DNA from: Microbispora hainanensis
GTDB lineage: Bacteria; Actinomycetota; Actinomycetes; Streptosporangiales; Streptosporangiaceae
Assembly (NCBI RefSeq): GCF_006874475.1
Contig: NZ_VIRM01000072.1
Span: 1 to 38,348, forward strand
Direction of reading: 5' to 3'
Length of the DNA: 38,348 bases
The translations under genes and the position numbers were made by a program. Under the pieces are notes generated by a model. It saw nothing but the letters and a program-made list of their open reading frames with translations. It made no database searches and was not told the DNA's origin. Of the stretch, positions 25,521-33,566 are shown piece after piece (positions within the stretch are counted from its first letter, which is position 1; every line of letters begins with the position of its first letter).

Positions 25521-26312
25521 TCAGAGGAGGGTCATCTGGCCGGAACCGGCGAGGGGATCGCGGTGCTTGCGCAGGTGCCGCCACTGGGGAAGGTCGTCTA
25601 GGTACGACCACGAGAGCCGGTGGTGCGGGGTCGGCCCCGTCTCCGCCAGCGCCTGCTGATGGACGGGGGAGGGGTAGCCCGCGTTGGCGGCGAAGCCGTA
25701 CGCCGGGTGCTCCTCGCCGATCTCCGCCATCAAGCGGTCGCGGTGCACCTTGGCCAGGACCGACGCCGCGGCCACCGACACCGAACGCTGGTCGGCCTTG
25801 ACCTCGCACCGCACCCGCCACGGCCGGCCGAGGAAGTCGTGCGCGCCGTCGAGGAGCACCAGGTCGGGCCGCAGCGGCAGGGACTCCAGCGCCCGGCACG
25901 CGGCCCGGCGCAGTGCCTCGGTCATGCCGACCTCGTCGATCTCCTCCGGCTCGGCCGCGCCGTACGCGTGACAGGTGAGCCAATCCGGCAGGACCTCGGC
26001 GAACGCCTCCCGCTGGGCCGGGCCGAGCAGCTTGGAGTCGGTCAGCTTGATCGTGCGCTCCCCGCGTCCGGGCAGCTCGGGCGGCGGGCCGAAGGCCGTG
26101 ACGGCCGCGCAGACCACCACCGGGCCCGCCCACGCACCGCGGCCGACCTCGTCCACACCAGCGATGTGGACCGCACCGGCGGCACGCAGCTCGTCCTCGA
26201 TCTCGTATCCGGCCACCCGCCTCGGCGGCATGGGAAGCGCGGAGTCGGCGCCCGGTTCAAGCCCGGGCAGAGCGTCGGTCATCCCCGTATCTTCCCAGTC
26301 CCCGGCGGCCAT
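25521..26312 (-). CDS. rnhB: Ribonuclease HII
   Basis: The 263-aa enzyme removes RNA from RNA-DNA hybrids and ribonucleotides from DNA. The catalytic G-V-D-E-V-G-R-G-A-W-A-G-P motif (about 53-65) is followed by L-L-D-G-A-H-D and the A-S-V-L-A-K-V-H-R-D block. Two starts are possible: ATG 26312 with AGAGG, or ATG 26282 with GGGAAG 8 bp upstream. The enzymatic core lies downstream of both. Its frame converges with the DUF6247-like gene. Confidence 0.95.
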   Translation of the reverse strand: MAAGDWEDTGMTDALPGLEPGADSALPMPPRRVAGYEIEDELRAAGAVHIAGVDEVGRGAWAGPVVVCAAVTAFGPPPELPGRGERTIKLTDSKLLGPAQREAFAEVLPDWLTCHAYGAAEPEEIDEVGMTEALRRAACRALESLPLRPDLVLLDGAHDFLGRPWRVRCEVKADQRSVSVAAASVLAKVHRDRLMAEIGEEHPAYGFAANAGYPSPVHQQALAETGPTPHHRLSWSYLDDLPQWRHLRKHRDPLAGSGQMTLL

Positions 26313-26477
26313 GTCGGCCTCTACGCGGGACTCAGCCGGAGTCGCTGATCTCGTAGATGTCGAGCTGCCACGGCAGGTGCGCGCGCACCGGCTCCCATCG
26401 CCTCAGGTCTCGATGGCGGGCACGCCGGTCGCCGCCCGGCGCGTCCGCGGGGGGACGGCCGGGCCGCTCGGGGCGTC

Positions 26478-27980
26478 TCAGGAGCAGGTGGCGCCGTTGA
26501 GGGTGAAGGCGGCGGGCGAGGGGTTCTCGCCGGAGTGGGCGCCGTTGAAGCCGAGATACAGCGACTGTCCCGGCTTGATCGTCTTGTTCCATTCGTAGTT
26601 CTCTGCCGTGACGGCGGCTGCGGACTGGGTCCAGACGGCCGACCATCCGTTGGTGACCCGCTGGGAGGCGAGCGGGAAGCCGAAGCCGAGCTTCCATCCC
26701 GAGATGGCGGTGGTGCCGGTGTTGGTGATCGTGACGCTGGCGGTGAACCCGCCGCCCCAGGTGGTGGCCGTGTACGCCACCGTGCAGGCGATGCCGGACG
26801 ACGGGGACGGCGACGGGCTGGGCGAGGACGTTTCGCCGGGCTGCGCGACGGCCGTGTACGGCGCCGAGGGGTAGCTCAGGTTGCCGGCGGCGTCGCGGGC
26901 GACGACCTGGAAGGTGTAGGGCTTGCCTCCTTCGAGGCCCGAGACGATGTCGCGGGGGGTGCCGTTCTCGCCCTCGTAGGCGTAGCCGTGGCCGGTCCGC
27001 CGGAAGAGGTCATACTTGGGCGGCACGCCGCTGTCGTCGCTGACGGTGTTCCAGGCGAGGAAGACGCCGTTGGGTATGGGCATCCCGGTCACGGACGTCA
27101 GCCCGGTCGGGGTGCCGGGCGGTGTGGTGTCCGTTCCGGTTCCGGGGCTCGGGCCGGCGACGGGCGGCTCGACCATGGCCCGCTGGCGGGCCAGGTCGGA
27201 GGGCGCGCTGAGGTTGCCGGCGGCGTCCTTCGCCACGACGTAGAACAGGTAGTCGCGTCCGGGAGTGAGGTCGCCCACGATCGCGAGGACCTTGTCGCCG
27301 GCCTGTTCGGAGATCTGGGCCGGCACCTTGCCGAAGGCGCCGTCGATCCAGGCGTACACCTCGTAGCCGGAGACCGCCACGTCGTCCGTCGAGCGGGTCC
27401 ACGTGAGGCCGGCCGCTCCGTTGATGTAGACGCTGTACGGCCCCAGCCCCTCGGGACGCGTCGGCGGGGTCCGGTCGATCGGCGTCGGGCTGGGCGGGGG
27501 ACTGGACGGCGGCACGCCGGTGAGGTAGTTCGCGCTCGCCGTGACCTCGTTGGACGGCGGGCCCGCGTTCCCCGCGGCGTCCCTGGCGATCACCCGGAAC
27601 GTGTACGACTGCCCCAGGGTGAGGCCGCTGACGATGGAACCCGTGCCGGTCGTGGTGCGGATGGTGGTGAAGGCGCCGTCCTGCTTCACCTGGACGTCGT
27701 AGCCGGTGACGCCGACGTCGTCGGTCGCGGCGCCCCAGCACAGCGACACGCCGATGCCGAGACCCGATCCGGGGGCCGCGGGCAGCGGGCAGTGGAACAG
27801 CGCTCCCGGAGCGCCGGGCGGGGTGGTGTCCCCGGCGGCCGCGAAGGCCGGCGAGAAGGTCGCCGCGGCGAGGGCGAGGCCGGCCCCCAGGAGACCGGTC
27901 CCCAGGAGACCGGCAGCCAGAAGACCGGCCCCGAGACCGGCTCGTACGGCTCCGGCTTTGGGGAGTCCTCGGACGGACAT
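26478..27980 (-). CDS. Secreted three-FnIII plus CBM2 protein without catalytic domain
   Basis: The 500-aa protein has a signal peptide (about 1-48) with an unusual A-G-L-L-G repeat core. Three fibronectin type III domains (about 50-150, 168-270 and 285-380) follow, each with the D-A-A-G-N loop. A Ser-Pro linker and a C-terminal CBM2 (about 400-500), with A-T-T-W-G-G-G-F and G-W-S-A-V-W, complete it. I see no hydrolase, LPMO or other catalytic region. The domains are related to those of the cellulase encoded just upstream. ATG 27980 with AGAGAGG is preferred over GTG 27989. It could tether partners to cellulose, prime the surface or disrupt fibres; none is demonstrated. Confidence 0.85.
   Translation of the reverse strand: MSVRGLPKAGAVRAGLGAGLLAAGLLGTGLLGAGLALAAATFSPAFAAAGDTTPPGAPGALFHCPLPAAPGSGLGIGVSLCWGAATDDVGVTGYDVQVKQDGAFTTIRTTTGTGSIVSGLTLGQSYTFRVIARDAAGNAGPPSNEVTASANYLTGVPPSSPPPSPTPIDRTPPTRPEGLGPYSVYINGAAGLTWTRSTDDVAVSGYEVYAWIDGAFGKVPAQISEQAGDKVLAIVGDLTPGRDYLFYVVAKDAAGNLSAPSDLARQRAMVEPPVAGPSPGTGTDTTPPGTPTGLTSVTGMPIPNGVFLAWNTVSDDSGVPPKYDLFRRTGHGYAYEGENGTPRDIVSGLEGGKPYTFQVVARDAAGNLSYPSAPYTAVAQPGETSSPSPSPSPSSGIACTVAYTATTWGGGFTASVTITNTGTTAISGWKLGFGFPLASQRVTNGWSAVWTQSAAAVTAENYEWNKTIKPGQSLYLGFNGAHSGENPSPAAFTLNGATCS
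27885..27941 (-). repeat. 15-bp tandem repeat in a signal peptide
   Basis: CCCCAGGAGACCGGx units at 27885 and 27900 and related units at 27915 and 27930 encode the A-G-L-L-G/T-G-L-L-G core of the FnIII-CBM2 signal peptide. Confidence 0.7.
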
Positions 27981-28001
27981 GGAAGTCACCTCTCTGTGAG
28001 A

Positions 28002-28033
28002 GTGGTCCGGCGCACCAGGGTGCGCCGGACCAC
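28002..28033 (-). terminator. Intercistronic hairpin between the second GH9 gene and the FnIII-CBM2 gene
   Basis: GTGGTCCGGCGCA (28002-28014) pairs perfectly over 13 bp with TGCGCCGGACCAC (28021-28033) around 6 bases. It lies 10 bp past the upstream stop. No T-run follows, so it could be a terminator, a partial attenuator or an mRNA stabiliser. Confidence 0.65.
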
Positions 28034-28043
28034 GAGTGGGGGA

Positions 28044-30740
28044 TCACGAGCAGGTGGTGCCGTTGAGGGTGAAGGCGGTGGGCTTGGGGTTCGATCCGGT
28101 GTAGGTGCCCTGGAAGCCGATCTCGACGGACTGACCGGCGTTGATGGTCCTGTTCCAGTCGAGGTTGGCGGCGGTGACGTTCGCGCCGCTCTGCGTCCAG
28201 GTGGCCGACCAGCCGGGCGGGCTGATCTTCTGGTTGCCGGAGAAGGCGAACTTCAAGGTCCAGCCGTTGATCGCCGTGGTGCCCGTGTTGGCGATCGTGA
28301 CGGTCGCGGTGAACCCGCTGCCCCAGTCGTTCGTCGCGTACGTCACCTTGCAGCCGCCGCCGGGGGACGGGGACGGGCTGGGAGACGCGGTGGGCAGGCC
28401 CGACTGGGCGGTGGCGGTGAGTGTGTTCGAGGGTTCGCTGGTGTTGCCGGCGGCGTCCCTGGCCACCACGTAGAACGTGTAGCTCGTGCCGGCGACCAGC
28501 CCCTCCGCGACGTAGAGGGTCCTGGTCGTCGAACCGATCTTGGTGAAGCCGGTGCCTTGCCTCATGTAGACGTCATAGCCGGTGACCCCGGTGTCGTCGG
28601 TCGAGGCCGTCCAGCACATCGGGACGGCGTTGACGAAGTCCGCTCCGCAGACCCACAGCCCGGTGGGCGCGCTCGGCGGCGTGGTGTCCACGGAAGGCGA
28701 CGGCGTAGCCGACGGCGAGGCCGACGGTGACGGCGAGGGAGAGGGAGAGGGAGACGGCGAGGGCGACGGGCTGGGCGTGCCGCCGGGCGGCGTGCCCCAC
28801 ACCAGCGTGTTCCCGTCGTACACCGGCACGTGCGACGCCGCCGACGCCGACCAGTCGTTGGACGGGTCCCAGGTCGCGCCGTTCGGCACCGAGATCCGCA
28901 GTTGCGTGCCGCGCTTGTAGAGCTGGGCGTCGCCGGGATAGATGGGCCTGCCCGTGCAGTCGACCTCGGCGTAGTAGGTGCGGTCCTGTGCGAGCGTCGG
29001 CCCGCTCACGGCGCAGCCGTTGCTGTCTCCGCCGGTCACCTTCACCTGGGAGGCGGAGGTGGAGCCGTCGAGCGTGAAGTAGTAGCGCGCCTTGCCCGAC
29101 TGGAGGACGCGCGGCGGCCAGTTCGACGTGTTGGTGATGGTGACGGTCATCGAGGTGCCGTCCACACCGGTGTAGACGTTGCCGGTCTCGGCGCGGATCT
29201 CGTCGTACTTCTCCTCCGGCGCGGGGAAGTTCGCCACCGGCGTCCCGCCGTACTCCTTGGCGAACCGCGCGAGCACGTTGGTGATGCCGGAGTTGTAGTC
29301 GATGGCCACCTCGTTGCGGACGTAGTCCGTGCGGCTGTCGGTGTAGGCGTCGGTCTGGTCCGGGCCGCCGGCGAGCGCGCCGTACAGGACGTGCAGGTTC
29401 GGGCCGGTGGTGTCGCTCATGTAGCCGAGATACTGGCCGCTGGCCGCCCGGTGGTGGACGTGGGTCGGCGGGTTGGTCCCGAATCCGACCATGTAGCTGG
29501 AGTGGCGGGGATTGTCCCCGAGGGCGTAGTCGACCTGCCGCTTGGCGAAGTCGTGATAGCGGGCGTAGAGCGGGTCGTCGGGCCCGAGGTGGTCGGCGTA
29601 GACGAGGGCCACCCAGGCGGTGTTCAGCGCCATGCGCAGCGACGCCCAGTTGAAGATGTACGCCAGGCCGCCGGGGGTGACCGGTCCCTTCTTGCCCTTG
29701 TATCCGGCCGTCCAGTAGTCGAGGTAGCGCTGGACGTCGTCCTTGTACTGCTGCTCGCCCGTCAGGGTGGCCATCAGCGCGTAGACGCCGTATTCCTTGT
29801 CGTTCCAGCCGAGGCCGAAGGTGTAGGCGGGCACCGTGGTCCCGCCCGCGCCCTGGCCCACGTCGGGCTCGCCGCCCATCTTCGGGTAGAAGTCGCGGGC
29901 CTTGTCGAGATAGCTCCCGGTGCCGGTGGCCCGGTAGAGCCAAACGGCCGCCCAGGCCAACTCGTCCCAGTACATCTTGGTCGCGCCCGGGTGGTCGGCG
30001 CCGCCCTCCCAGGTCGAGTTGTAGTAGCCGGAGATGCCCGGCACACAACTCGTGTACGCCGTGTCCTGGCCGTTGGTGCCCTTGGTGGTGTCCGCGAACG
30101 TGAACAGCTGCCTGGCGTGGGTGAGCAGCGTGTCGGCGTACGCCGGGTCGGCGGGCCGGAAGGCCATCGAGGAGGCCGCCATGGCCGCCGCCGTCTCGGC
30201 GACGACGTCGGTGCCCTTGCACGTCGGCGTGATCTTGTAGACCGGCCGCGCCATGCCCTTGATGTCGATCACCTCGGGCGGGCCCCAGTAGGCGTGGTCG
30301 ACGCTGCCGTCGCCCACCTGGACGTACAGCGTCTCCGGCTCCGGATGGGCGGCGATCAGATAGTCGGTGGCCCACTTGAGGTTGTTCAGCATGGGCGTGA
30401 GCTGGGTGCCGTAGCCGGTGCGGTTCTCGACCAGGCCCCAGGCCAGCATCGTGGTCGTGAACGCCATCGGGAAGCCGAACTTGACGTGGTCGCCCGCGTC
30501 GTACCAGCCGCCGGACAGGTCGACCCCGGCGGCCTTCCCGTCGTTCAGCGTGCGGTCGCCGCGCCACTCCACGCGGCTCCAATCGGGCTTCCTGCCCGAC
30601 TGCTGCGCCTCGTAGAAGTAGATCGACTTCTGCAGGGCCTCGGTGTAGTTGTACGAGCTCGCCGCAAGGGCGGGCGCCGGGCCCGGGACGAGCAGGGCGG
30701 CCAGCATGGCGGCCACCCCGCCCAGGGACAGGAGTCTCAT
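28044..30740 (-). CDS. Processive GH9 endoglucanase, GH9-CBM3-FnIII-CBM2 (Cel9A-like)
   Basis: The 898-aa secreted enzyme has a signal peptide cleaved near A-L-A26 and a GH9 catalytic domain (about 28-495). The conserved aspartates are D81 and D84 in D-A-G-D-H, and the acid is E477 in N-E-V-A-I-D. A CBM3c-like module (about 500-645), a Ser-Pro linker, an FnIII domain (about 685-780) and a CBM2 (about 795-898) follow. This order matches Thermobifida fusca Cel9A, a processive endoglucanase whose CBM3c feeds cellulose chains to the active site. The start ATG has GAGG upstream and lies 13 bp after the stop of the paralogous GH9 gene. The FnIII domain contains a C...C-W pair absent from most such domains. 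Confidence 0.93.
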   Translation of the reverse strand: MRLLSLGGVAAMLAALLVPGPAPALAASSYNYTEALQKSIYFYEAQQSGRKPDWSRVEWRGDRTLNDGKAAGVDLSGGWYDAGDHVKFGFPMAFTTTMLAWGLVENRTGYGTQLTPMLNNLKWATDYLIAAHPEPETLYVQVGDGSVDHAYWGPPEVIDIKGMARPVYKITPTCKGTDVVAETAAAMAASSMAFRPADPAYADTLLTHARQLFTFADTTKGTNGQDTAYTSCVPGISGYYNSTWEGGADHPGATKMYWDELAWAAVWLYRATGTGSYLDKARDFYPKMGGEPDVGQGAGGTTVPAYTFGLGWNDKEYGVYALMATLTGEQQYKDDVQRYLDYWTAGYKGKKGPVTPGGLAYIFNWASLRMALNTAWVALVYADHLGPDDPLYARYHDFAKRQVDYALGDNPRHSSYMVGFGTNPPTHVHHRAASGQYLGYMSDTTGPNLHVLYGALAGGPDQTDAYTDSRTDYVRNEVAIDYNSGITNVLARFAKEYGGTPVANFPAPEEKYDEIRAETGNVYTGVDGTSMTVTITNTSNWPPRVLQSGKARYYFTLDGSTSASQVKVTGGDSNGCAVSGPTLAQDRTYYAEVDCTGRPIYPGDAQLYKRGTQLRISVPNGATWDPSNDWSASAASHVPVYDGNTLVWGTPPGGTPSPSPSPSPSPSPSPSPSASPSATPSPSVDTTPPSAPTGLWVCGADFVNAVPMCWTASTDDTGVTGYDVYMRQGTGFTKIGSTTRTLYVAEGLVAGTSYTFYVVARDAAGNTSEPSNTLTATAQSGLPTASPSPSPSPGGGCKVTYATNDWGSGFTATVTIANTGTTAINGWTLKFAFSGNQKISPPGWSATWTQSGANVTAANLDWNRTINAGQSVEIGFQGTYTGSNPKPTAFTLNGTTCS
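28699..28790 (-). repeat. Ser-Pro linker repeat of the second GH9 enzyme
   Basis: A 6-bp-period GGC/GAC/GAG tract encodes alternating Pro-Ser and joins CBM3 to FnIII. It is a low-complexity coding repeat prone to length change. Confidence 0.85.
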
Positions 30741-30753
30741 GGATGGCCTCGTC

Positions 30754-33213
30754 TCAGGAGCAGGTGATGCCGTTGACGGTGAACACGGCCGGGCTGGGGT
30801 TGGATCCGGTGTAGGTGCCCTGGAAGCCGATCTGGATCGACTGGCCGGGGTTGATGGTCCTGTTCCAGTCGAGGTTGGCGGCGGTCACGGCGGCGCCGTT
30901 CTGGGTCCAGGTGGCCGACCAGCCCTGGGTGATCCGCGGGTTGCCGGGGAAGGTGAACCTCAGGGTCCAGCCGTCGAGCACGGTGGTGCCGATGTTGGTG
31001 ATCGTGACGGTCGCGGTGAACCCGCCGCCCCAGTCGTTGGTCGTGTACGACACCTTGCACGCGCCCCCGGCCGAGGGGGACGGCGACGGGCTGGGCGACG
31101 GGCTGGGCGAGGGGGACGGCGACCGGCTGGGCGAGGTGGACGGGCTGGGTGACGGGGACGCCGAGGGCGACGCCGACGGAGACGCGGACGGCGACGGGGA
31201 CGGCGAGGCAGACGGCGACGGGCCCGGGGAGGGTTCGACGCCGGGCGCCGTGCCCCAGATGACGCGGCCGTCGTTGCCGTACAGGGTCATGTGGTCCGCG
31301 CCCTTGGCCGACCAGTCGTTGGACGGGTCCCACGTCGCGCCGTCGGCCACCCCGATGCGGAGCTGCACCTCGCGGCGATACTCCGACTGCCCACCGGGGA
31401 AGATGAGCGTGCCGGTGCAGTCGACCTCGGCGTAGTAGGTGCGGCCCTCCAGCAGGTGCGGCCCCGTGGGCTGCTTGCACTGGGTGTAGGACGTGCTCAC
31501 CGTGACCTGGCTCGCCGTCGTCGAGCCGTCCAGGGTGAAGTAGTAGCGGAACTTCGCCTTGTCGAGCACGGTCGCCGGCCAGGCCGACTTGTTGATGACG
31601 AACGTTTTGGCCGCCGTCTCCCGGCTCGAGTGGGTGATGGCCGGCTCCAGGGAGAACTCCGGGCCGTCGGGCGTCTCGGTGGGCAGCGTGGCCAGGGGCG
31701 TGCCGCCGTACTCGCCGTAGAGGACGGCGAGCGAGCTGGTGATGCCGGAGTTGAAGTCGAGCGCGACCTCGTTCTTCACGTAGTCGCCGCGGCTGTCGGT
31801 GTAGGCGTCGGCGCCGTCCGGGCCGCCGACCAGCGCGCCGTACAGGATGTGCCTGCTGACGGCGGGCTCGCCGTCGGGGCCGGCGTTGGTCCAGGCGCCG
31901 TGCGCGCCGCGGTGGTGCGGGTTGCGCGGCGGGTTGGTCCCGAAGCCGATCATGTAGCTGGAGTGGCGCGGGTTGTCGCCCAGGGCGTAGTCGACCTGCC
32001 GCTTGCCGAAGTCGTGGTAGCGCGCGTAGAGCGGGTCGCCCGAGCCGAGGAAGTCGGCGTACTTCAGGGCGACGAAGGCCGTGTTGGCGGCCATGCGCAG
32101 CGAGGCCCAGTAGAAGATGTACGCGAGGCCGCCGGGCGTGATCGTGCCCTTCTTGCCCTTGTATCCGACCGTCCAGTAGTCGAGGTAGCGCTGGACGTCG
32201 TCCTTGTACTTCTGCTCGCCGGTCAGCTCGGCCATCTGCTCGTAGACGGCGTACTGCTTGTCGTTCCAGCCGAAGCCGAAGTTGAAGACCGGCACCTGCT
32301 GCCCGTTGCCGCCCGGGTCCTCCTGGGTGCCCATCTTCGGGTAGAACTCACGCGCCCGGTCGAGGTAGCTCGTGGTGCCGGTGGCCCGGTAGAGCCAGAC
32401 CGAGGCCCAGGCCAGCTCGTCCCAGTACATCTTCGTGGCGCCCTCGACCTGCCCGCCCTCGCCGGTGGAGTTGTAGAACCCCTGGGCGGCGCCGACGCAG
32501 TTCACGTACGCCGTGTCGCGGCCGTTCGTGCCCTTGGTGGTGTCGGCGAACGTGAACAGCTGCTTGGCGTGGGTGAGTAGCGTGTCGGAGTACGCCGGGT
32601 CGGTCGGCCGGAAGACGACCGACGACGCGGCCATCGCGGCGGCGGTCTCGGCGGCGACGTCGGTGCCCGGGCACGACGCGGTGATCTTGTAGACCGGCCG
32701 CTTGTGGCCCTTGGCCTCGACGGTCTCGGGCGCGCCCCAGTAGGAGTGGTCCTCGCCGCCGTCGCCGACCTGCACGTACAGCACGTTCGGCTCGGGATGG
32801 GCGTTGATGAAGTAGTCGTCCGCCTGCCGGAGCGTGTTCAGCAGGTAGGGCAGCTGGCCCGAGCGTTCATAGGCCGCCCGGTAGTCCGCGCCGCCCCAGG
32901 CCAGCGTGGTGGTCATGGCCGCCATCGGGAAGCCGAACTTCACGTGGTCGCCCGCGTCGTAGAAGCCGCCGGACAGGTCCACCCCGGCCGGCTTGCCGTC
33001 GTTGACGGTCGCGTCGGCCCGCCAGGTCACCCGGTTGGTGGACGGGAGGTGCCCCGACTCCTGCGCCTCGTAGAAGAGGAACGACTTCTGCAGCGCCTCG
33101 CCGTAGTTGAAGGAGGCGGCCGCAACGGGGGTGGAAGTCGAGGTGACGGCCAGCAGGGCGCCGGCCAGTGCGGTCGCCGTGCTCGCGCTCAGCAGCCGTC
33201 GCGGTAGTCGCAT
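30754..33213 (-). CDS. GH9 endoglucanase, GH9-CBM3-CBM2
   Basis: The 819-aa secreted cellulase has a signal peptide (about 1-33), a GH9 catalytic domain (about 34-500) with D86 and D89 in D-A-G-D-H and E482 in N-E-V-A-L-D, a CBM3-like module (about 505-665), a long Pro-Ser linker and a C-terminal CBM2. It is a tandem paralogue of the downstream GH9 gene but lacks the FnIII domain. I set the start at ATG 33213, preceded by GAGGGG; the open frame to 33339 would run through the leader hairpin and operator. As the first gene of the cellulase operon it follows a CelR-like box at 33287. It would act on amorphous or crystalline cellulose; endo or processive mode cannot be told from the sequence. Confidence 0.92.
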   Translation of the reverse strand: MRLPRRLLSASTATALAGALLAVTSTSTPVAAASFNYGEALQKSFLFYEAQESGHLPSTNRVTWRADATVNDGKPAGVDLSGGFYDAGDHVKFGFPMAAMTTTLAWGGADYRAAYERSGQLPYLLNTLRQADDYFINAHPEPNVLYVQVGDGGEDHSYWGAPETVEAKGHKRPVYKITASCPGTDVAAETAAAMAASSVVFRPTDPAYSDTLLTHAKQLFTFADTTKGTNGRDTAYVNCVGAAQGFYNSTGEGGQVEGATKMYWDELAWASVWLYRATGTTSYLDRAREFYPKMGTQEDPGGNGQQVPVFNFGFGWNDKQYAVYEQMAELTGEQKYKDDVQRYLDYWTVGYKGKKGTITPGGLAYIFYWASLRMAANTAFVALKYADFLGSGDPLYARYHDFGKRQVDYALGDNPRHSSYMIGFGTNPPRNPHHRGAHGAWTNAGPDGEPAVSRHILYGALVGGPDGADAYTDSRGDYVKNEVALDFNSGITSSLAVLYGEYGGTPLATLPTETPDGPEFSLEPAITHSSRETAAKTFVINKSAWPATVLDKAKFRYYFTLDGSTTASQVTVSTSYTQCKQPTGPHLLEGRTYYAEVDCTGTLIFPGGQSEYRREVQLRIGVADGATWDPSNDWSAKGADHMTLYGNDGRVIWGTAPGVEPSPGPSPSASPSPSPSASPSASPSASPSPSPSTSPSRSPSPSPSPSPSPSPSPSAGGACKVSYTTNDWGGGFTATVTITNIGTTVLDGWTLRFTFPGNPRITQGWSATWTQNGAAVTAANLDWNRTINPGQSIQIGFQGTYTGSNPSPAVFTVNGITCS
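31072..31234 (-). repeat. Long Pro-Ser linker microsatellite of the first GH9 enzyme
   Basis: About 160 bp of 6-bp-period repeat, encoding roughly 54 residues of alternating Pro and Ser with some Ala, Thr and Arg, separates CBM3 from CBM2. Confidence 0.85.
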
Positions 33214-33242
33214 CACGTGCCCCTCGGAAAGGACGACGGGCC

Positions 33243-33261
33243 GGCCCCGCCGTGCGGGGCC
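33243..33261 (-). promoter_or_regulatory. Leader hairpin of the cellulase operon
   Basis: GGCCCCGC (33243-33250) pairs with GCGGGGCC (33254-33261) around CGT. It lies between the CelR-like box and the first start codon, so it would be in the 5' UTR, as stabiliser or attenuator. Confidence 0.5.
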
Positions 33262-33286
33262 GCCCCGGAAACGGGCGGGACGATCT

Positions 33287-33300
33287 CGGGAGAGCTCCCG
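33287..33300 (-). promoter_or_regulatory. CelR/CebR-like operator of the cellulase operon
   Basis: CGGGAGAGCTCCCG has the G-G-G-A-G-x-x-C-T-C-C-C core of the 14-bp box (TGGGAGCGCTCCCA) bound by the LacI-type repressors CelR and CebR, which release DNA upon binding cellobiose. It lies 74 bp upstream of the first cellulase start. Confidence 0.7.
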
Positions 33301-33393
33301 CCCGGATGGTGCGTACGCGAAGTGGCGCGATCCAAGCACGCTCCGGTCACGGAGTGATATGTCCAGTTCAGGAGGGTCGCGGCAGGTCGCTGA

Positions 33394-33408
33394 GCTGAAA
33401 CTTTCAGC
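33394..33408. promoter_or_regulatory. Perfect palindrome GCTGAAACTTTCAGC
   Basis: The arms GCTGAAA and TTTCAGC are perfectly complementary around one central base. The site lies 13 bp past the microprotein stop and upstream of the cellulase operator. It suits a dimeric DNA-binding protein more than an RNA hairpin. Confidence 0.45.
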
Positions 33409-33420
33409 CCGGCGCCACGC

Positions 33421-33534
33421 TCACAGCAGCAGCATGAGCACACCCACGAGGAGGATCGCGGCGACGACGAGGGTCACCACGAGCAACGCGGTGCTGCCGA
33501 ACCGGCGGCGGATGAGCTTCGGATTGTGTGCCAT
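33421..33534 (-). CDS. 37-aa single-TM microprotein
   Basis: A short ORF (M-A-H-N-P-K-L-I-R-R-R then a run of about 22 hydrophobic residues ending V-L-M-L-L-L) forms one helix with a positively charged cytoplasmic N-terminus. AAAGG stands 8 bp upstream of ATG 33534. It is the third gene after the ECF sigma factor and a membrane protein, 32 bp downstream, so it probably belongs to that operon. I do not recognise the family; the codon use and the coherent TM segment support it being real. Confidence 0.6.
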   Translation of the reverse strand: MAHNPKLIRRRFGSTALLVVTLVVAAILLVGVLMLLL

Positions 33535-33566
33535 GGAAAGCGCCTTTCGCTCGTCTTGTTTGCGGG

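Noticed and set aside
28699..31234. Short periodic repeats that might be taken for a CRISPR array or satellite
   Set aside because: The 6-bp period is in frame and encodes Pro-Ser linkers between cellulase domains. There are no spacers.
33214..33339. N-terminal extension of the first GH9 gene to ATG 33339
   Set aside because: The extension has no signal peptide and would cover the leader hairpin and CelR-like box. ATG 33213 is followed by a good signal peptide and preceded by GAGGGG.
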